DNA of 64,000 nucleotides from Acidimicrobiia bacterium. Its GTDB lineage: Bacteria > Acidobacteriota > Terriglobia > Bryobacterales > Bryobacteraceae. Shown piece by piece: positions 1 through 8,186 of the stretch (position 1 is its first letter; each line of letters opens with the position of its first letter). The translations under genes and the position numbers were made by a program. Where the stretch lies: NCBI GenBank assembly GCA_016871315.1, contig VFZE01000012.1:61578-125577 (forward strand), written 5' to 3'. The notes under the pieces are model-generated. The model made no database searches and was not told the DNA's origin. It saw nothing but the letters and a program-made list of their open reading frames with translations.

Positions 1-2417
1 AAGTTCATGTTCATCGTGTAGGGCGGCTGCAAATTGTCGTCAATGGAGTTGGTGATGGCGAAACTGCCGGTACCGCGCGAGGGGAACTGAATCGGGAAGC
101 CTCCGGGAGGCGCCGCGCGCAGCAGTTGAGACGGCACGCTGAAGACGCCGTTAAAGCGGGGAGCGGTGGAAGGCGTCAGTTGGCCGGCCGGGTTCACCAG
201 TGTCGTGGCGAAACCGAAAGCCGTCAAGTCGAAGGTGCGCGCCAGAGGCTGGCCGAACAAGTCGTAGTACATGCCCCAGCCGGCGCGGATGGAGGTTTGT
301 CCCGCTCCGCCAAACAGGAACTTGCCGATCGCAGATTGCGCGTTGGGCGACCAGGCGATTCCGACGCGAGGCGCGAAATTCTTCTTGTGGAATGGATAGA
401 TCGGCCGCGCATTCGGGTCGGAGCGTCCCAGGAAGCTGATGCGTCCGGCCTCTTCCTGGCTCTTGCCCTGATCCGCCAGAGCGCCACGGGTGTTAAACCA
501 TTGGCCGAGCGGAATGTTGGTGGAGACCTGCACGCCGTCGGCTTCGTAGATGGACGGCATCAGACTCCAGCGCAATCCATAGGTCAGCGTGAGATTCCGC
601 TTGATGCGCCACGTGTCCTGAGCATACAGTTCATACTCCTCGTTCCGGTAGTCACGTTGGATCGGCGCTCCCACCGGCAGCAGCCCGCCGTCGATTTTGT
701 AGTTGTAGCGGGCATTGCCTTGGCTGACGATGCCGAGAACGGCCATAATCGCGTCGTTGTAGGCGGTGCGGTCGGCAGAAGCCAGGTCGGCAGGTTGCAG
801 GTCCGAGCCAGTTCCGCGGAGCCAGCTGACGTTGGTGGAAGCCGAATGGAAGGAACGGCCGAAATTATTCGACTGATTGGAAATCCGCCGCGTGATGAAA
901 CCGAACTGCACCGCATGCGTGTTCTTGGTCCAGCTCAGGTCCTCGCTGAACTGATGGACGGGGATCTGCCGCGAAATGCCGGTCGTGAGCCCGAAGCGGT
1001 CGGAAAGATTGCGGAAGCTGACGGCGGAGGCATTCTGGATGCCCGTGGTTTCGCGGGAGAGGCGAGTGATGCCATAGCGGAAGGTGCTCACCAGGTTGGA
1101 GGTGATGAGGGAATTGAAACCAATGGCCAGTCCCTTGGCATTGGTGAGGGCCACGTTGTTGGGCTGTTCGCCGGGAAACTGGGGAGCCCCGGTGGAACGG
1201 TCGTTCTGCAGCTGGCCGCGCACAAACACGTTGTGGGCTGAGTTAATGTTGTAGTCCAGCCGGGTAGTGTAGGTGGTGTTCCTCAACTGGAGAGGGGCCG
1301 TGAAGCGGAAGCCGACAATGTTGGCACCGTCGCCAAGTGTGAAATCGTTCGGCGTCGGGTAGGAGTTGAACAGCTGCAGCACCTGCTGGTTGGGCCCGAG
1401 GCCCAGCGGATCACGGGCCCGAACCTGCTGCGGGCTGAGCTGAATCGTCTGGCCGGCTGTGCTGCGGTACTGAATAATGCCCTGGCGAAGGTTCATCGAG
1501 GGGACCGTGCGGCTCACGTTGGCTTCGCTGCGGTCGCTACGCTGCTCCCAGTTGGCAAAGAAGAACAGCTTATTGCGCTTGATCGGGCCGCCGACGGAGG
1601 CGCCGGGAATGTTGATGAGCAGCTTGGGCCGTTTGACATCGGAGAGATTGTTGAAGAAGTCGTTGGCCGCTGTTGCCGTGTTGCGGTGGTACCAGTAAAG
1701 GGATCCGCGATATTCGTTGGTTCCGCTCTTTGTTACCAGCGCCACTTGGGCTCCCGAGGTTCGCCCCTGGTCGGCATTGGCGTTGGTGGTGGTGGTCCGG
1801 AACTCCTGCACCGAATCCAGCGTCACGCGCAGGACGCTGGTGAAGGAACTACGCTCCATCTGGTCATTCACGTCGACGCCGTCGAGGGTGACATTAGCCT
1901 GATCGGCTTTGCCGCCATTGACGTTGCCGAACACGTTGACGCCGGGCTGCAGCATCAGAATACCCACCACGTTGCGCGCAAACGACGGCAGTTGAATGAT
2001 GCCGTGGCTGCCGATGGCGTTACCGATGGAGGCATCGGTGGTGTTCACCTGCACCGCCTCCGCGCTGACCGAGATGGTCTCGGCCACTGCACCCACTTTT
2101 TCAAATGCGATATTCAAGGTGGAGGGCACATTCACCAGCAGCCTCACTCCGTTCACGATCACGTCGGAAAAGCCGGAGGCCTTGCCCAGTATCTGGTAAT
2201 TGCCCGGCTGCACTTGCGCGAAATGATAGCGCCCCTGCGGATCGGAAACCGCGGTGCGGGTCGCCTGCGTGTCGATGTTCTTCAGGGTGAGATGGGCCGA
2301 GCCGATCACTGCCCCCGTCGGATCCACCACCACACCACTGACCGAACTCAGATTCTGAGCGTAGAGAATTGAGGCGCCAAGCAATAATGCCGCGGCGCAC
2401 ACGAACAATTTGTTCAT
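1..2417 (-). CDS. TonB-dependent receptor, Oar-like (C-terminus beyond the window)
   Basis: This reverse-strand frame is open from an ATG at 2417 to the left edge, giving about 805 residues without the C-terminus. The N-terminus (MNKLFVCAAALLLGA, cleavage after ILYAQ) is a signal peptide. It is followed by a carboxypeptidase-regulatory beta-sandwich (about residues 25-110, SSVSGVVVDPTGAV), a plug region with NVTLDGVDVND and VQEFRTTTTNANADQG, and then barrel sequence rich in aromatic strands (FFFANWEQRSD, RVGIAWSPN). This is the Oar-like class of outer-membrane protein that is expanded in Acidobacteria. The presumed role is uptake or adhesion of polymers or peptides; the ligand cannot be inferred. 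A good sigma-70 promoter precedes it. Confidence 0.93.
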   Translation of the reverse strand, partial: MNKLFVCAAALLLGASILYAQNLSSVSGVVVDPTGAVIGSAHLTLKNIDTQATRTAVSDPQGRYHFAQVQPGNYQILGKASGFSDVIVNGVRLLVNVPSTLNIAFEKVGAVAETISVSAEAVQVNTTDASIGNAIGSHGIIQLPSFARNVVGILMLQPGVNVFGNVNGGKADQANVTLDGVDVNDQMERSSFTSVLRVTLDSVQEFRTTTTNANADQGRTSGAQVALVTKSGTNEYRGSLYWYHRNTATAANDFFNNLSDVKRPKLLINIPGASVGGPIKRNKLFFFANWEQRSDRSEANVSRTVPSMNLRQGIIQYRSTAGQTIQLSPQQVRARDPLGLGPNQQVLQLFNSYPTPNDFTLGDGANIVGFRFTAPLQLRNTTYTTRLDYNINSAHNVFVRGQLQNDRSTGAPQFPGEQPNNVALTNAKGLAIGFNSLITSNLVSTFRYGITRLSRETTGIQNASAVSFRNLSDRFGLTTGISRQIPVHQFSEDLSWTKNTHAVQFGFITRRISNQSNNFGRSFHSASTNVSWLRGTGSDLQPADLASADRTAYNDAIMAVLGIVSQGNARYNYKIDGGLLPVGAPIQRDYRNEEYELYAQDTWRIKRNLTLTYGLRWSLMPSIYEADGVQVSTNIPLGQWFNTRGALADQGKSQEEAGRISFLGRSDPNARPIYPFHKKNFAPRVGIAWSPNAQSAIGKFLFGGAGQTSIRAGWGMYYDLFGQPLARTFDLTAFGFATTLVNPAGQLTPSTAPRFNGVFSVPSQLLRAAPPGGFPIQFPSRGTGSFAITNSIDDNLQPPYTMNMN

Positions 2418-2472
2418 GTAACCACCCTTTCCACACCCACTCCAAAAGCGGGTGTCCTTTCCCTGGGATACT

Positions 2473-2501
2473 TTGATACCAGAAAGGCGGGGCAGTGTCA
2501 A
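2473..2501 (-). promoter_or_regulatory. sigma-70 promoter of the first TonB receptor
   Basis: Read on the minus strand, TTGACA (2496-2501) is followed by a 17-base spacer and TATCAA (2473-2478). The leader is about 50 bases and contains an inverted repeat, ACACCC...GGGTGT, before the AAGGGTGG-type ribosome binding site. Confidence 0.7.
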
Positions 2502-2518
2502 CGTGGGGGTGGTGCTGT

Positions 2519-3643
2519 TTACAAGGAAAAGCGGAACATGGCATCGCCAATAGGTACGCCGCGGACTTCAATTCGCTTCAAGTCCGCCGTGCCGGCGCCG
2601 AGTTGTTCGGCCAGCAGAAGCGTATTGTCGCACTTGGCAAAGGCGCCCGCACCTTGCGCGCGGGGATCGTAGCCCATGCACGCCGTCCCCACCGTATCCG
2701 TCGTCACCGGATTCGTCCCCACGATCATCAGGCCCGGCTTCACCAGCCGCACTCCTCGGATCCACGGCCCTTCCCCGCCCGCCATCGTTTCAATCCCGTC
2801 GATGATGGAGATGTGGATCGGCCGCGCCGCTACCAGCTCCGCCGTAATCCGCGGCATCCGGTATCCTGACTCCCGGCTGGAGGCGGGCTTCAACTCCGGC
2901 GCCGCCGATGAGGACGGCTGCCGCTTGCCGAAGTGGCAGGTTTCCACCCGCCCCTTGGTCGGATTCTCGTTCGGCTCATCCTTGCCTGCATCGTCACCGT
3001 AAATCGAGGCCGGCGTGATGCCGAAGATGTTCTTCATCGCCAGCGTGACGCCGCAGGTTGCGTGATCCTTCAGCTTCGCCAGGGAAACAAACACATCGGT
3101 CTCCTGGTAAGCCATGTTGAGGTCGTAGGAGGGGAACACAAGCCCCCCGCCGGGCACCTTGAACCGCGCGTACTTTTTCGAGGAGCCGAGCGCGTTGGTG
3201 TTCTCAAACTCTACCTTCGGCGCCGCGTTCTCGAATGCCCGCACGTTCCAGCCGGAGTCAAGCATGTACTCTTCCATCGGCCCCGGCGTACCCCAGCAGC
3301 TTTCGACAAACCTTATCCTCCGCGCTCCGGCTCTGCCCAGCAGATGCGCCAGCGCGCCCACCTGGCTGGGATGGGTGTAGTGCGTCACCCCCAGCGGACG
3401 GCCCTGGAACTTCAACGCCGGACTGCCGGTGAGGTTCAGCTTGATCGTCACTGTCTTGTTCCGGACCAGCTTCTCCAGCCCGCCCAGGCTGTCGAACATC
3501 GAGCCAAGCAGCGCCGCCTGGTCCTCGCCGTAGGAGTTGCAGCGCGCAATCGCCACCGGCGCGGTAGGCGTGGTTGCGGCGGAAAGCGCCAGCGGAGCGC
3601 CCAGCATCTGGGCGAACAGTTCACGTCGGCTAAGGGATCGCAT
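2519..3643 (-). CDS. Tat-exported DUF362 protein
   Basis: The 374-residue product starts MRSLSRRELFAQ, a twin-arginine signal, followed by Ala-rich sequence to about residue 28. The body matches the DUF362 family: VTIKLNLTG near residue 65, HPSQVGALAHLLGRAG near 90, KLKDHATCGVTLAMKN near 190 and the C-terminal VGTNPVTTDTVGTACMGYD. The family is of uncertain biochemistry, and no ferredoxin-type Cys clusters are seen here. The start is firm: an ideal AGGAGGT lies just upstream of the ATG. It is the last gene of a tightly packed minus-strand run, 9 bases downstream of the preceding gene. Confidence 0.88.
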   Translation of the reverse strand: MRSLSRRELFAQMLGAPLALSAATTPTAPVAIARCNSYGEDQAALLGSMFDSLGGLEKLVRNKTVTIKLNLTGSPALKFQGRPLGVTHYTHPSQVGALAHLLGRAGARRIRFVESCWGTPGPMEEYMLDSGWNVRAFENAAPKVEFENTNALGSSKKYARFKVPGGGLVFPSYDLNMAYQETDVFVSLAKLKDHATCGVTLAMKNIFGITPASIYGDDAGKDEPNENPTKGRVETCHFGKRQPSSSAAPELKPASSRESGYRMPRITAELVAARPIHISIIDGIETMAGGEGPWIRGVRLVKPGLMIVGTNPVTTDTVGTACMGYDPRAQGAGAFAKCDNTLLLAEQLGAGTADLKRIEVRGVPIGDAMFRFSL

Positions 3644-3652
3644 GGTTACCTC

Positions 3653-4984
3653 CTATTCTAGGACCAGGGTGGCAATCGTGGAAACTTTGTCGATGTCGAT
3701 GCCGGTTCCCGTTCCTTCTTCCACGACATAGACCGGCATGGAGCGCGGCGCCCGGCCCGGCTCATGAAGCATCGCCTTGGTGTACTTGCCCAGCACGTGG
3801 GCGGTAATGGATTCCACCGGGTAGTCGGAGTAGTTCACCAGGTGCAAGAGGACGGGCGTTCCGGCCGGCGCGCCCACAAGACTGGAGAGAATCGTTGATA
3901 CGTTGAACAGGCGCGCGCCCAGGTTGCGCCGCCCTGTCATCGAGTTGATCTCTTTCCAAATGGCGTCGATGGTTTCGATCTCTTCCTTGCTGAGTGTGAT
4001 CTTGTCGGCGGTGACCGGCGGAAATTTCCACTGCGCCGGCGCGCTGAGCAGCGTGTTTCCGGAGCGGGTGAACCGCCCGAGCGTCTCCTTTTGCTCTTCG
4101 GTGAGGGCGGCCGGGTCGACACTGACGGCCATCCGGGCGCCTTCCATGAACTCGTCCGACAGAAGGCGGCTGGGCACGGCTCGCACCGGCGTATGCTTTA
4201 CCGCGATCATATCGAGGATGCCGCCGGAGAACAGTCCGCCGCTGGCGGAATCCTGCACTAGCGCCAGTTGTCCGCGCGGTGTAAACCCACGCCACGGTTT
4301 CTGATTCTGATAGAAGCGCAGGTGCGCCGCGATCGTTTCCCATCCGGCCAACGCCTTTTCCTCCCGCGCCAGCAGGCGGCGTGAGAAGTCCTCGTCGAGT
4401 GAAACCACCCAGCGCGCGCCGACGATGGCTGCATCGCCGATTGCCTGTAAATAACGGGCGGTCGGAAACGCCGTTCCCGGCGGCGGCCGGTTGGCGATCC
4501 AGATCTCGGCCTTCGTCGCCGCCCGCGCAAAGCGCAGGAACCCCGCATTGGTGTCGATCCACGGCCCGCCGGTGGGGGCAGCCTTGGCCGCATCCTCCTC
4601 GGTCACGTTGATGCCAGGCCAGACGCCCTGATGGGTACCCACAACCGGTGCGCCTCCGGCAAAATCCATGTGCGCCCGCGGTCCGACACGGATCACAGGC
4701 AACTCCCCGGCGGCAGGTTCCCCGCCCCCGCTGAAGTCTCCTTCCAGCATCAGGCCGGTCAGCTTCGCCTTTGGCAACGCATCTCCCGGACGGACAACGC
4801 CTAGCGTTGCAATGCCTAATCCGGCCGCTTTGTCCAGGAATTCCGGCGACCAGTGTTCCTTTTCGAGCAGCAGGCAGTTGATCGGAGTGGCGCGAACCAA
4901 CTCCAGCGAGGAGGGATCCGAAGAAGTCCACCGTGCCGGAATCCAGTCCGCGAAATTCGTGAGCAGCAGAAGCGCGAGCAGCAT
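3653..4984 (-). CDS. secreted hypothetical protein
   Basis: The 443-residue product has a short hydrophobic N-terminus (MLLALLLLTNFADWIPA) that looks like a signal peptide. I do not recognise a named family. Features such as GPWIDTNAGFLRFARA (about residues 137-152), IWIANRPPPG and RWVVSLDEDFSRRL suggest an alpha/beta barrel of the glycoside-hydrolase-like kind, and the C-terminal part (VLLHLVNYSDYPVESITAHV) reads like a beta-sandwich. This is a fold-level impression only. It lies 9 bases from both neighbours, downstream of the inositol monophosphatase and upstream of the DUF362 gene, and so belongs to the same transcription unit. Confidence 0.75.
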   Translation of the reverse strand: MLLALLLLTNFADWIPARWTSSDPSSLELVRATPINCLLLEKEHWSPEFLDKAAGLGIATLGVVRPGDALPKAKLTGLMLEGDFSGGGEPAAGELPVIRVGPRAHMDFAGGAPVVGTHQGVWPGINVTEEDAAKAAPTGGPWIDTNAGFLRFARAATKAEIWIANRPPPGTAFPTARYLQAIGDAAIVGARWVVSLDEDFSRRLLAREEKALAGWETIAAHLRFYQNQKPWRGFTPRGQLALVQDSASGGLFSGGILDMIAVKHTPVRAVPSRLLSDEFMEGARMAVSVDPAALTEEQKETLGRFTRSGNTLLSAPAQWKFPPVTADKITLSKEEIETIDAIWKEINSMTGRRNLGARLFNVSTILSSLVGAPAGTPVLLHLVNYSDYPVESITAHVLGKYTKAMLHEPGRAPRSMPVYVVEEGTGTGIDIDKVSTIATLVLE

Positions 4985-4993
4985 CTCTCGCTT

Positions 4994-5803
4994 CTATTTT
5001 AGATGGGGAACAGGGACTCTGTAGCTGCCGGAAAAAATCTCGGAGAAGATTTCCAGCATCTGCGCGTGTACCAAGCCGTTATCAGCCAATAAATGTGCGC
5101 CGCCGAGCTTCGCGGCGCCGGCCTGCATGTCCGAGCAGCGGCCTCCGGCTTCTTCAATCAACAGCGTTCCGGCCGCCATGTCCCAGGGGTTCAACCCGAA
5201 CTCCCAGAAGGCGTCCAAGCGCCCGCAGGAGACGTAGGCCAGATCGAGCGCGGCGGAACCGCCGCGGCGGACACCGTGCGTCGCCATCGCCAGCTGATGA
5301 TAGAAATGCACGTTGATGTTCAGGTGACGCTTGCGCGAAGGAAAGCCCGTCGCCACCAGGCAGTCCTCCAGCCGGCTCACCTTCGATACCTGAATGCGCC
5401 GGTTGTTCAAATAGGCGCCCGAGCCGCGCTCGGCGGCGAACATTTCCTGCCGCAGCGGATCGAAAACTACGCCGGCGATCATCTGCCCGGCCTGTTCCAG
5501 CGCCAGCGTCGTGTTGAACATCGGGAAGCCGTGAGCGAAGTTGGTGGTGCCGTCCAGCGGATCGACATACCAGCGGAATTCCGAACCGAAGTCGTGATTA
5601 TTGCCTTCCTCGGCGACGATGGAATGCTGCGGGAAGTGTGAACGCAGTCGTTCGACGATTAACTTTTCGCTGGCCCGGTCGGCTTCGGTGACCAGGTCGA
5701 AGTCGCCTTTCAGTTCGTACCCGATGCGGCGCTCGGCCATGTTCGCCAGCAACGCTCCCGCCTCCCGCGCGATATCGATGGCGGTTTCCAGGTAGGAGGC
5801 CAC
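4994..5803 (-). CDS. suhB: inositol monophosphatase family protein
   Basis: The 269-residue product is the usual length of the Mg-dependent, Li-sensitive phosphatase family (inositol-1-phosphate and related sugar phosphates). Metal ligands are visible in order: E65-E66 in VAEEG, D81 and D84 in YVDPLDGTTNFAHGFP, and D208 in NPWDMAAG. The start codon is GTG at 5803; it shares one base with the TAG stop of the Hfq-like gene upstream (TAGTG), so translation is probably coupled. Pairing with an RNA-binding protein is interesting because E. coli SuhB also acts in ribosomal antitermination, but nothing in this sequence shows such a role. The gene symbol follows family usage. Confidence 0.9.
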   Translation of the reverse strand: MASYLETAIDIAREAGALLANMAERRIGYELKGDFDLVTEADRASEKLIVERLRSHFPQHSIVAEEGNNHDFGSEFRWYVDPLDGTTNFAHGFPMFNTTLALEQAGQMIAGVVFDPLRQEMFAAERGSGAYLNNRRIQVSKVSRLEDCLVATGFPSRKRHLNINVHFYHQLAMATHGVRRGGSAALDLAYVSCGRLDAFWEFGLNPWDMAAGTLLIEEAGGRCSDMQAGAAKLGGAHLLADNGLVHAQMLEIFSEIFSGSYRVPVPHLK

Positions 5804-6042
5804 TAGGCCGTTTCCTCTTCAAACAGGTACTTGATGTCGTGTTTGTAGATGAACAGATTCGGCTCGCCCTTGCGAGTCAAGCGGACAAAGCTGGCGTCGT
5901 AGTACTCGAGGATACCGGAGAACTCTTCGTTGGTGCGCATCCGGATGCGCACGGGCACGGCATCATCGATCAATTGGCGCAAGTAAGCCGGCTCTTCGAA
6001 AGTCTGTTCCGGTGCGCGCGTTTTTGGCTTTTGAGTGGCCAA
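5803..6042 (-). CDS. hfq: Hfq-like Sm-fold RNA chaperone
   Basis: The 79-residue product carries an Sm domain from about residue 26. The Sm1 part is VPVRIRMRTNEEFSGILEYYD and the Sm2-like strand is FIYKHDIKYLFEE. The family's YKHA(I/V)S motif is present as YKHDIKYL, so His is kept but Ala and Ser are replaced. Start is TTG at 6042 because AGGAG lies five bases upstream; no nearby ATG has such a site. The 25-residue N-terminal extension is charged and probably disordered. The predicted role is small-RNA and mRNA binding in the cytoplasm. The substituted Sm2 motif means its RNA-binding face may differ from classical Hfq. Confidence 0.82.
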   Translation of the reverse strand: MATQKPKTRAPEQTFEEPAYLRQLIDDAVPVRIRMRTNEEFSGILEYYDASFVRLTRKGEPNLFIYKHDIKYLFEEETA

Positions 6043-6077
6043 GGGAACTCCTGAATTCCAAGGGGTTGGAGGCTCTG

Positions 6078-7004
6078 TTAATCCTCATAATAGCCGCTGC
6101 GGGTGAACACCTGCAAATCAGGGCGCGGCAACTCGACACGGATGGTCCGAAACTTGTTTTTAGACTCGGGCAGTCCCTTCGGATAATAGCCGATCAGGTA
6201 CTGCGTCCTCAGCTCGCGCAGGATTTCGGCGAATGCCTCGTTCAACGCCGGTCCTGCCGAGGGAAAGAAAATCCGCCCGCCGGTGCTCCGGCTCATCGTG
6301 ATGAGCGCGTGTTCGCCGCCGAGATTGCGGCCGGCTTCATTGGTGATGGGTACGGTGACGATGGGATAGATAACGGCGTCGGCGCGATGCACGGCACGCA
6401 GGGCCTCTTGATAGTTGCGCACGCTGGTGGTGTCGTTGCCGTCACTGACGATGACGATCACGTGGCGGCCTTCGCGGTCAGAGAGATGTTCGGCCGCGAA
6501 CCATAGCGCGTCGTAGACGGAGGTGCCCGCTTCCGCCTTCAATCTACTCAGCGCCCTCTCCACCCGCGACGGACTCCGCGTGAAGCTGGAATGCAGCGTC
6601 ACGTCGTGGTTGAAGGAATAGAAGCTGAGCGCGTCCTTGGTGTTGCCTTCCGCCACCAGCGCGCGCAGAAAGCGCGCCGCGGCGTCCACTTCGTACTTCA
6701 GCTCCTTGGCGGTGGAGGCGCTGGTGTCCACCAACAAGGCGATGGAAAGCGGTTGCTCGCTGTGCCGCTCAAATACGGCCACCTCCTGCGGAACGCCGCT
6801 GTCGGTGATCTTGAAGTCTTCCTTCGTCAGCGAACCCACCAGCGCGCCGGAGGCATCCTTGACGGTGACCAGTAGCCGCACCAGCCGCACGTCGACGCGG
6901 AATACATGCTCCTGCGCGAAGCCCAGGGCCGCTCCCACCAAAGCCACACCCAGCACGGACGCGATCAGGACGCGGTATTTCAGCTTCCGACGGATTCGTC
7001 CCAC
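6078..7004 (-). CDS. VWFA-domain protein of the acidobacterial type
   Basis: From the GTG at 7004 the product has 308 residues: a basic N-terminus, one membrane segment or signal (VLIASVLGVALVGAALG), the conserved lead-in VDVRLVRLLVTVKD...LTKEDFKITDSG and then a von Willebrand A domain. The MIDAS motif is DTSAS, about residue 93, with VSDGNDTTS further on. This arrangement is the VWFA-related family described for Acidobacteria, whose function is unknown. The start is uncertain: a TTG at 7019 is possible but has poor ribosome-binding spacing, whereas GAGGG precedes the GTG. It overlaps the 3' end of the molybdopterin synthase gene by 25 bases, indicating co-transcription. Confidence 0.87.
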   Translation of the reverse strand: MGRIRRKLKYRVLIASVLGVALVGAALGFAQEHVFRVDVRLVRLLVTVKDASGALVGSLTKEDFKITDSGVPQEVAVFERHSEQPLSIALLVDTSASTAKELKYEVDAAARFLRALVAEGNTKDALSFYSFNHDVTLHSSFTRSPSRVERALSRLKAEAGTSVYDALWFAAEHLSDREGRHVIVIVSDGNDTTSVRNYQEALRAVHRADAVIYPIVTVPITNEAGRNLGGEHALITMSRSTGGRIFFPSAGPALNEAFAEILRELRTQYLIGYYPKGLPESKNKFRTIRVELPRPDLQVFTRSGYYED

Positions 7005-7696
7005 TCTCCCTCTACCCAAACCTCGCCGCCGTCAAAATATTCCTTCTTCCATATCGGCACCATGCGCTTCAGCCTGTTGATGCCTTCCAACGCCGCCTCA
7101 AAGGCCGCCTTGCGATGCGGCGCCGTCACCACGACGGCCACGCTCGCCTCTCCGATCTCCAGCCTGCCAAGCCGGTGAACCAACGCGATACGGCCAATCG
7201 AAAACTCGGCGGCGATCTGGCGCCCGATCTGCGCCAGCGTCTTCACCGCCATCGCCTCATAGCATTCATACTCCAGATACAATGTGCGGCGGCCCTTGGT
7301 GTTGTTGCGGACCACTCCTTCAAAATCGACAACGGCGCCGTCCTCCGGGCGCAACAGCCGCTCCACGATTGCCTTCGTGTCGATCGGCGCCCGTGTGAGC
7401 CCGAAGAAGTTCCCCGTCTCGTGATCGGCGATTTCATGCGTGAACGGACCCAGCCCGCCGCTGACGGGCGGCAGAAAGGCCACTTCATCGCCGTCGGCAA
7501 GCCGGTCCTGGCGGCCGGCGAACTCCTGATTGCGGGACAGCACGATGCTGGACTCCATCTGCTTCAGCTTCGGTTGACGGGCGGCGTAGTGGTCGAACAG
7601 GTCTTGCAGGCTCTGTCCTTCGGCGATTTCCACATCGTCCGAGGATTTGCCCAACCAGTCCCGGACCATGCCGAAAAACAGGACGCGAATCCGCAC
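6980..7696 (-). CDS. moaX: MoaD-MoaE fusion, molybdopterin synthase
   Basis: The first about 81 residues form a ubiquitin-like MoaD (RVLFFGMVRDWLGK at the start, DEVAFLPPVSGG at its end). The rest is MoaE: FEGVVRNNTKGR, YLEYECYEAMAVK, RIALVHRLGRLEIGE, and the substrate-binding region RLKRMVPIWKKEYFDGGEVW. Together they convert precursor Z to molybdopterin. The Gly-Gly that MoaD must expose for adenylation and thiocarboxylation is internal here (residues 80-81), as in mycobacterial MoaX, where proteolytic release has been reported. I place the start at GTG 7696, preceded by AGGA eight bases upstream; ATG 7723 or TTG 7729 in the same frame would lengthen it by 9 or 11 residues but lack such a site. 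Confidence 0.88.
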   Translation of the reverse strand: MRIRVLFFGMVRDWLGKSSDDVEIAEGQSLQDLFDHYAARQPKLKQMESSIVLSRNQEFAGRQDRLADGDEVAFLPPVSGGLGPFTHEIADHETGNFFGLTRAPIDTKAIVERLLRPEDGAVVDFEGVVRNNTKGRRTLYLEYECYEAMAVKTLAQIGRQIAAEFSIGRIALVHRLGRLEIGEASVAVVVTAPHRKAAFEAALEGINRLKRMVPIWKKEYFDGGEVWVEGEWDESVGS

Positions 7697-7751
7697 AACC
7701 GCTATCCTAGCAGACGCTTGCATGGCCAAGCCGGTTGCCGCAACCAGCGGT

Positions 7752-7757
7752 TATAAT
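7752..7757 (+). promoter_or_regulatory. -10 element TATAAT before the thioesterase
   Basis: A perfect TATAAT ends nine bases before the ATG at 7767. Transcription would begin within a few bases of the start codon, so the mRNA is probably leaderless. No good -35 element was found. Confidence 0.5.
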
Positions 7758-7766
7758 GCCGGATTC

Positions 7767-8186
7767 ATGACATTTCACGAAACCCGCCTCCGCGTTCGTT
7801 ACGCCGAAACCGATCAGATGGGCGTGGTTTACCATGCCAACTACCTGGTCTGGATGGAAGTCGGACGCGTCGAGTACTGCCGCTCTCAAGGGCTTCGCTA
7901 CCGCGATCTGGAGAGCGGCGAGAAAGTGCGGCTGGCGGTGGTGGAGGCCGGCTGCCGCTACCTCACCCCGGCGCGCTATGACGATGAAGTAATCATCAAG
8001 AGCTGGGTAGAGCAAGCCAGCAAGCGCATGGTGATCTTCGGTTACGAGATGCGCCACGCCGACTCCGGGGCCATTCTGGCGACCGGGCGGACGAAGCACA
8101 TCTTCCTCAACCAGGACATGAAACCATGCAAGCTGCCGGAAGCCTACGTCTCGATCTTCAAAACAACAGCTTCGCCGCCAGAATAA
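7767..8186 (+). CDS. acyl-CoA thioesterase, YbgC/4HBT hotdog family
   Basis: The 139-residue hotdog-fold protein has the catalytic-region signature RYAETDQMGVVYHANYLVWME (residues 11-31, catalytic Asp probably D16), then the usual CRYLTPARYDDEVIIKSWVE strand pair and RTKHIFLNQDMKP near the C-terminus. It should hydrolyse short or aromatic acyl-CoA thioesters in the cytoplasm; YbgC homologues often sit with Tol-Pal genes, which are absent here. The start is the ATG at 7767, which aligns with the family N-terminus; the frame is open further upstream but crosses a TATAAT box. Its 3' end overlaps the convergent TonB receptor gene by 29 bases. Confidence 0.9.
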   Translation: MTFHETRLRVRYAETDQMGVVYHANYLVWMEVGRVEYCRSQGLRYRDLESGEKVRLAVVEAGCRYLTPARYDDEVIIKSWVEQASKRMVIFGYEMRHADSGAILATGRTKHIFLNQDMKPCKLPEAYVSIFKTTASPPE

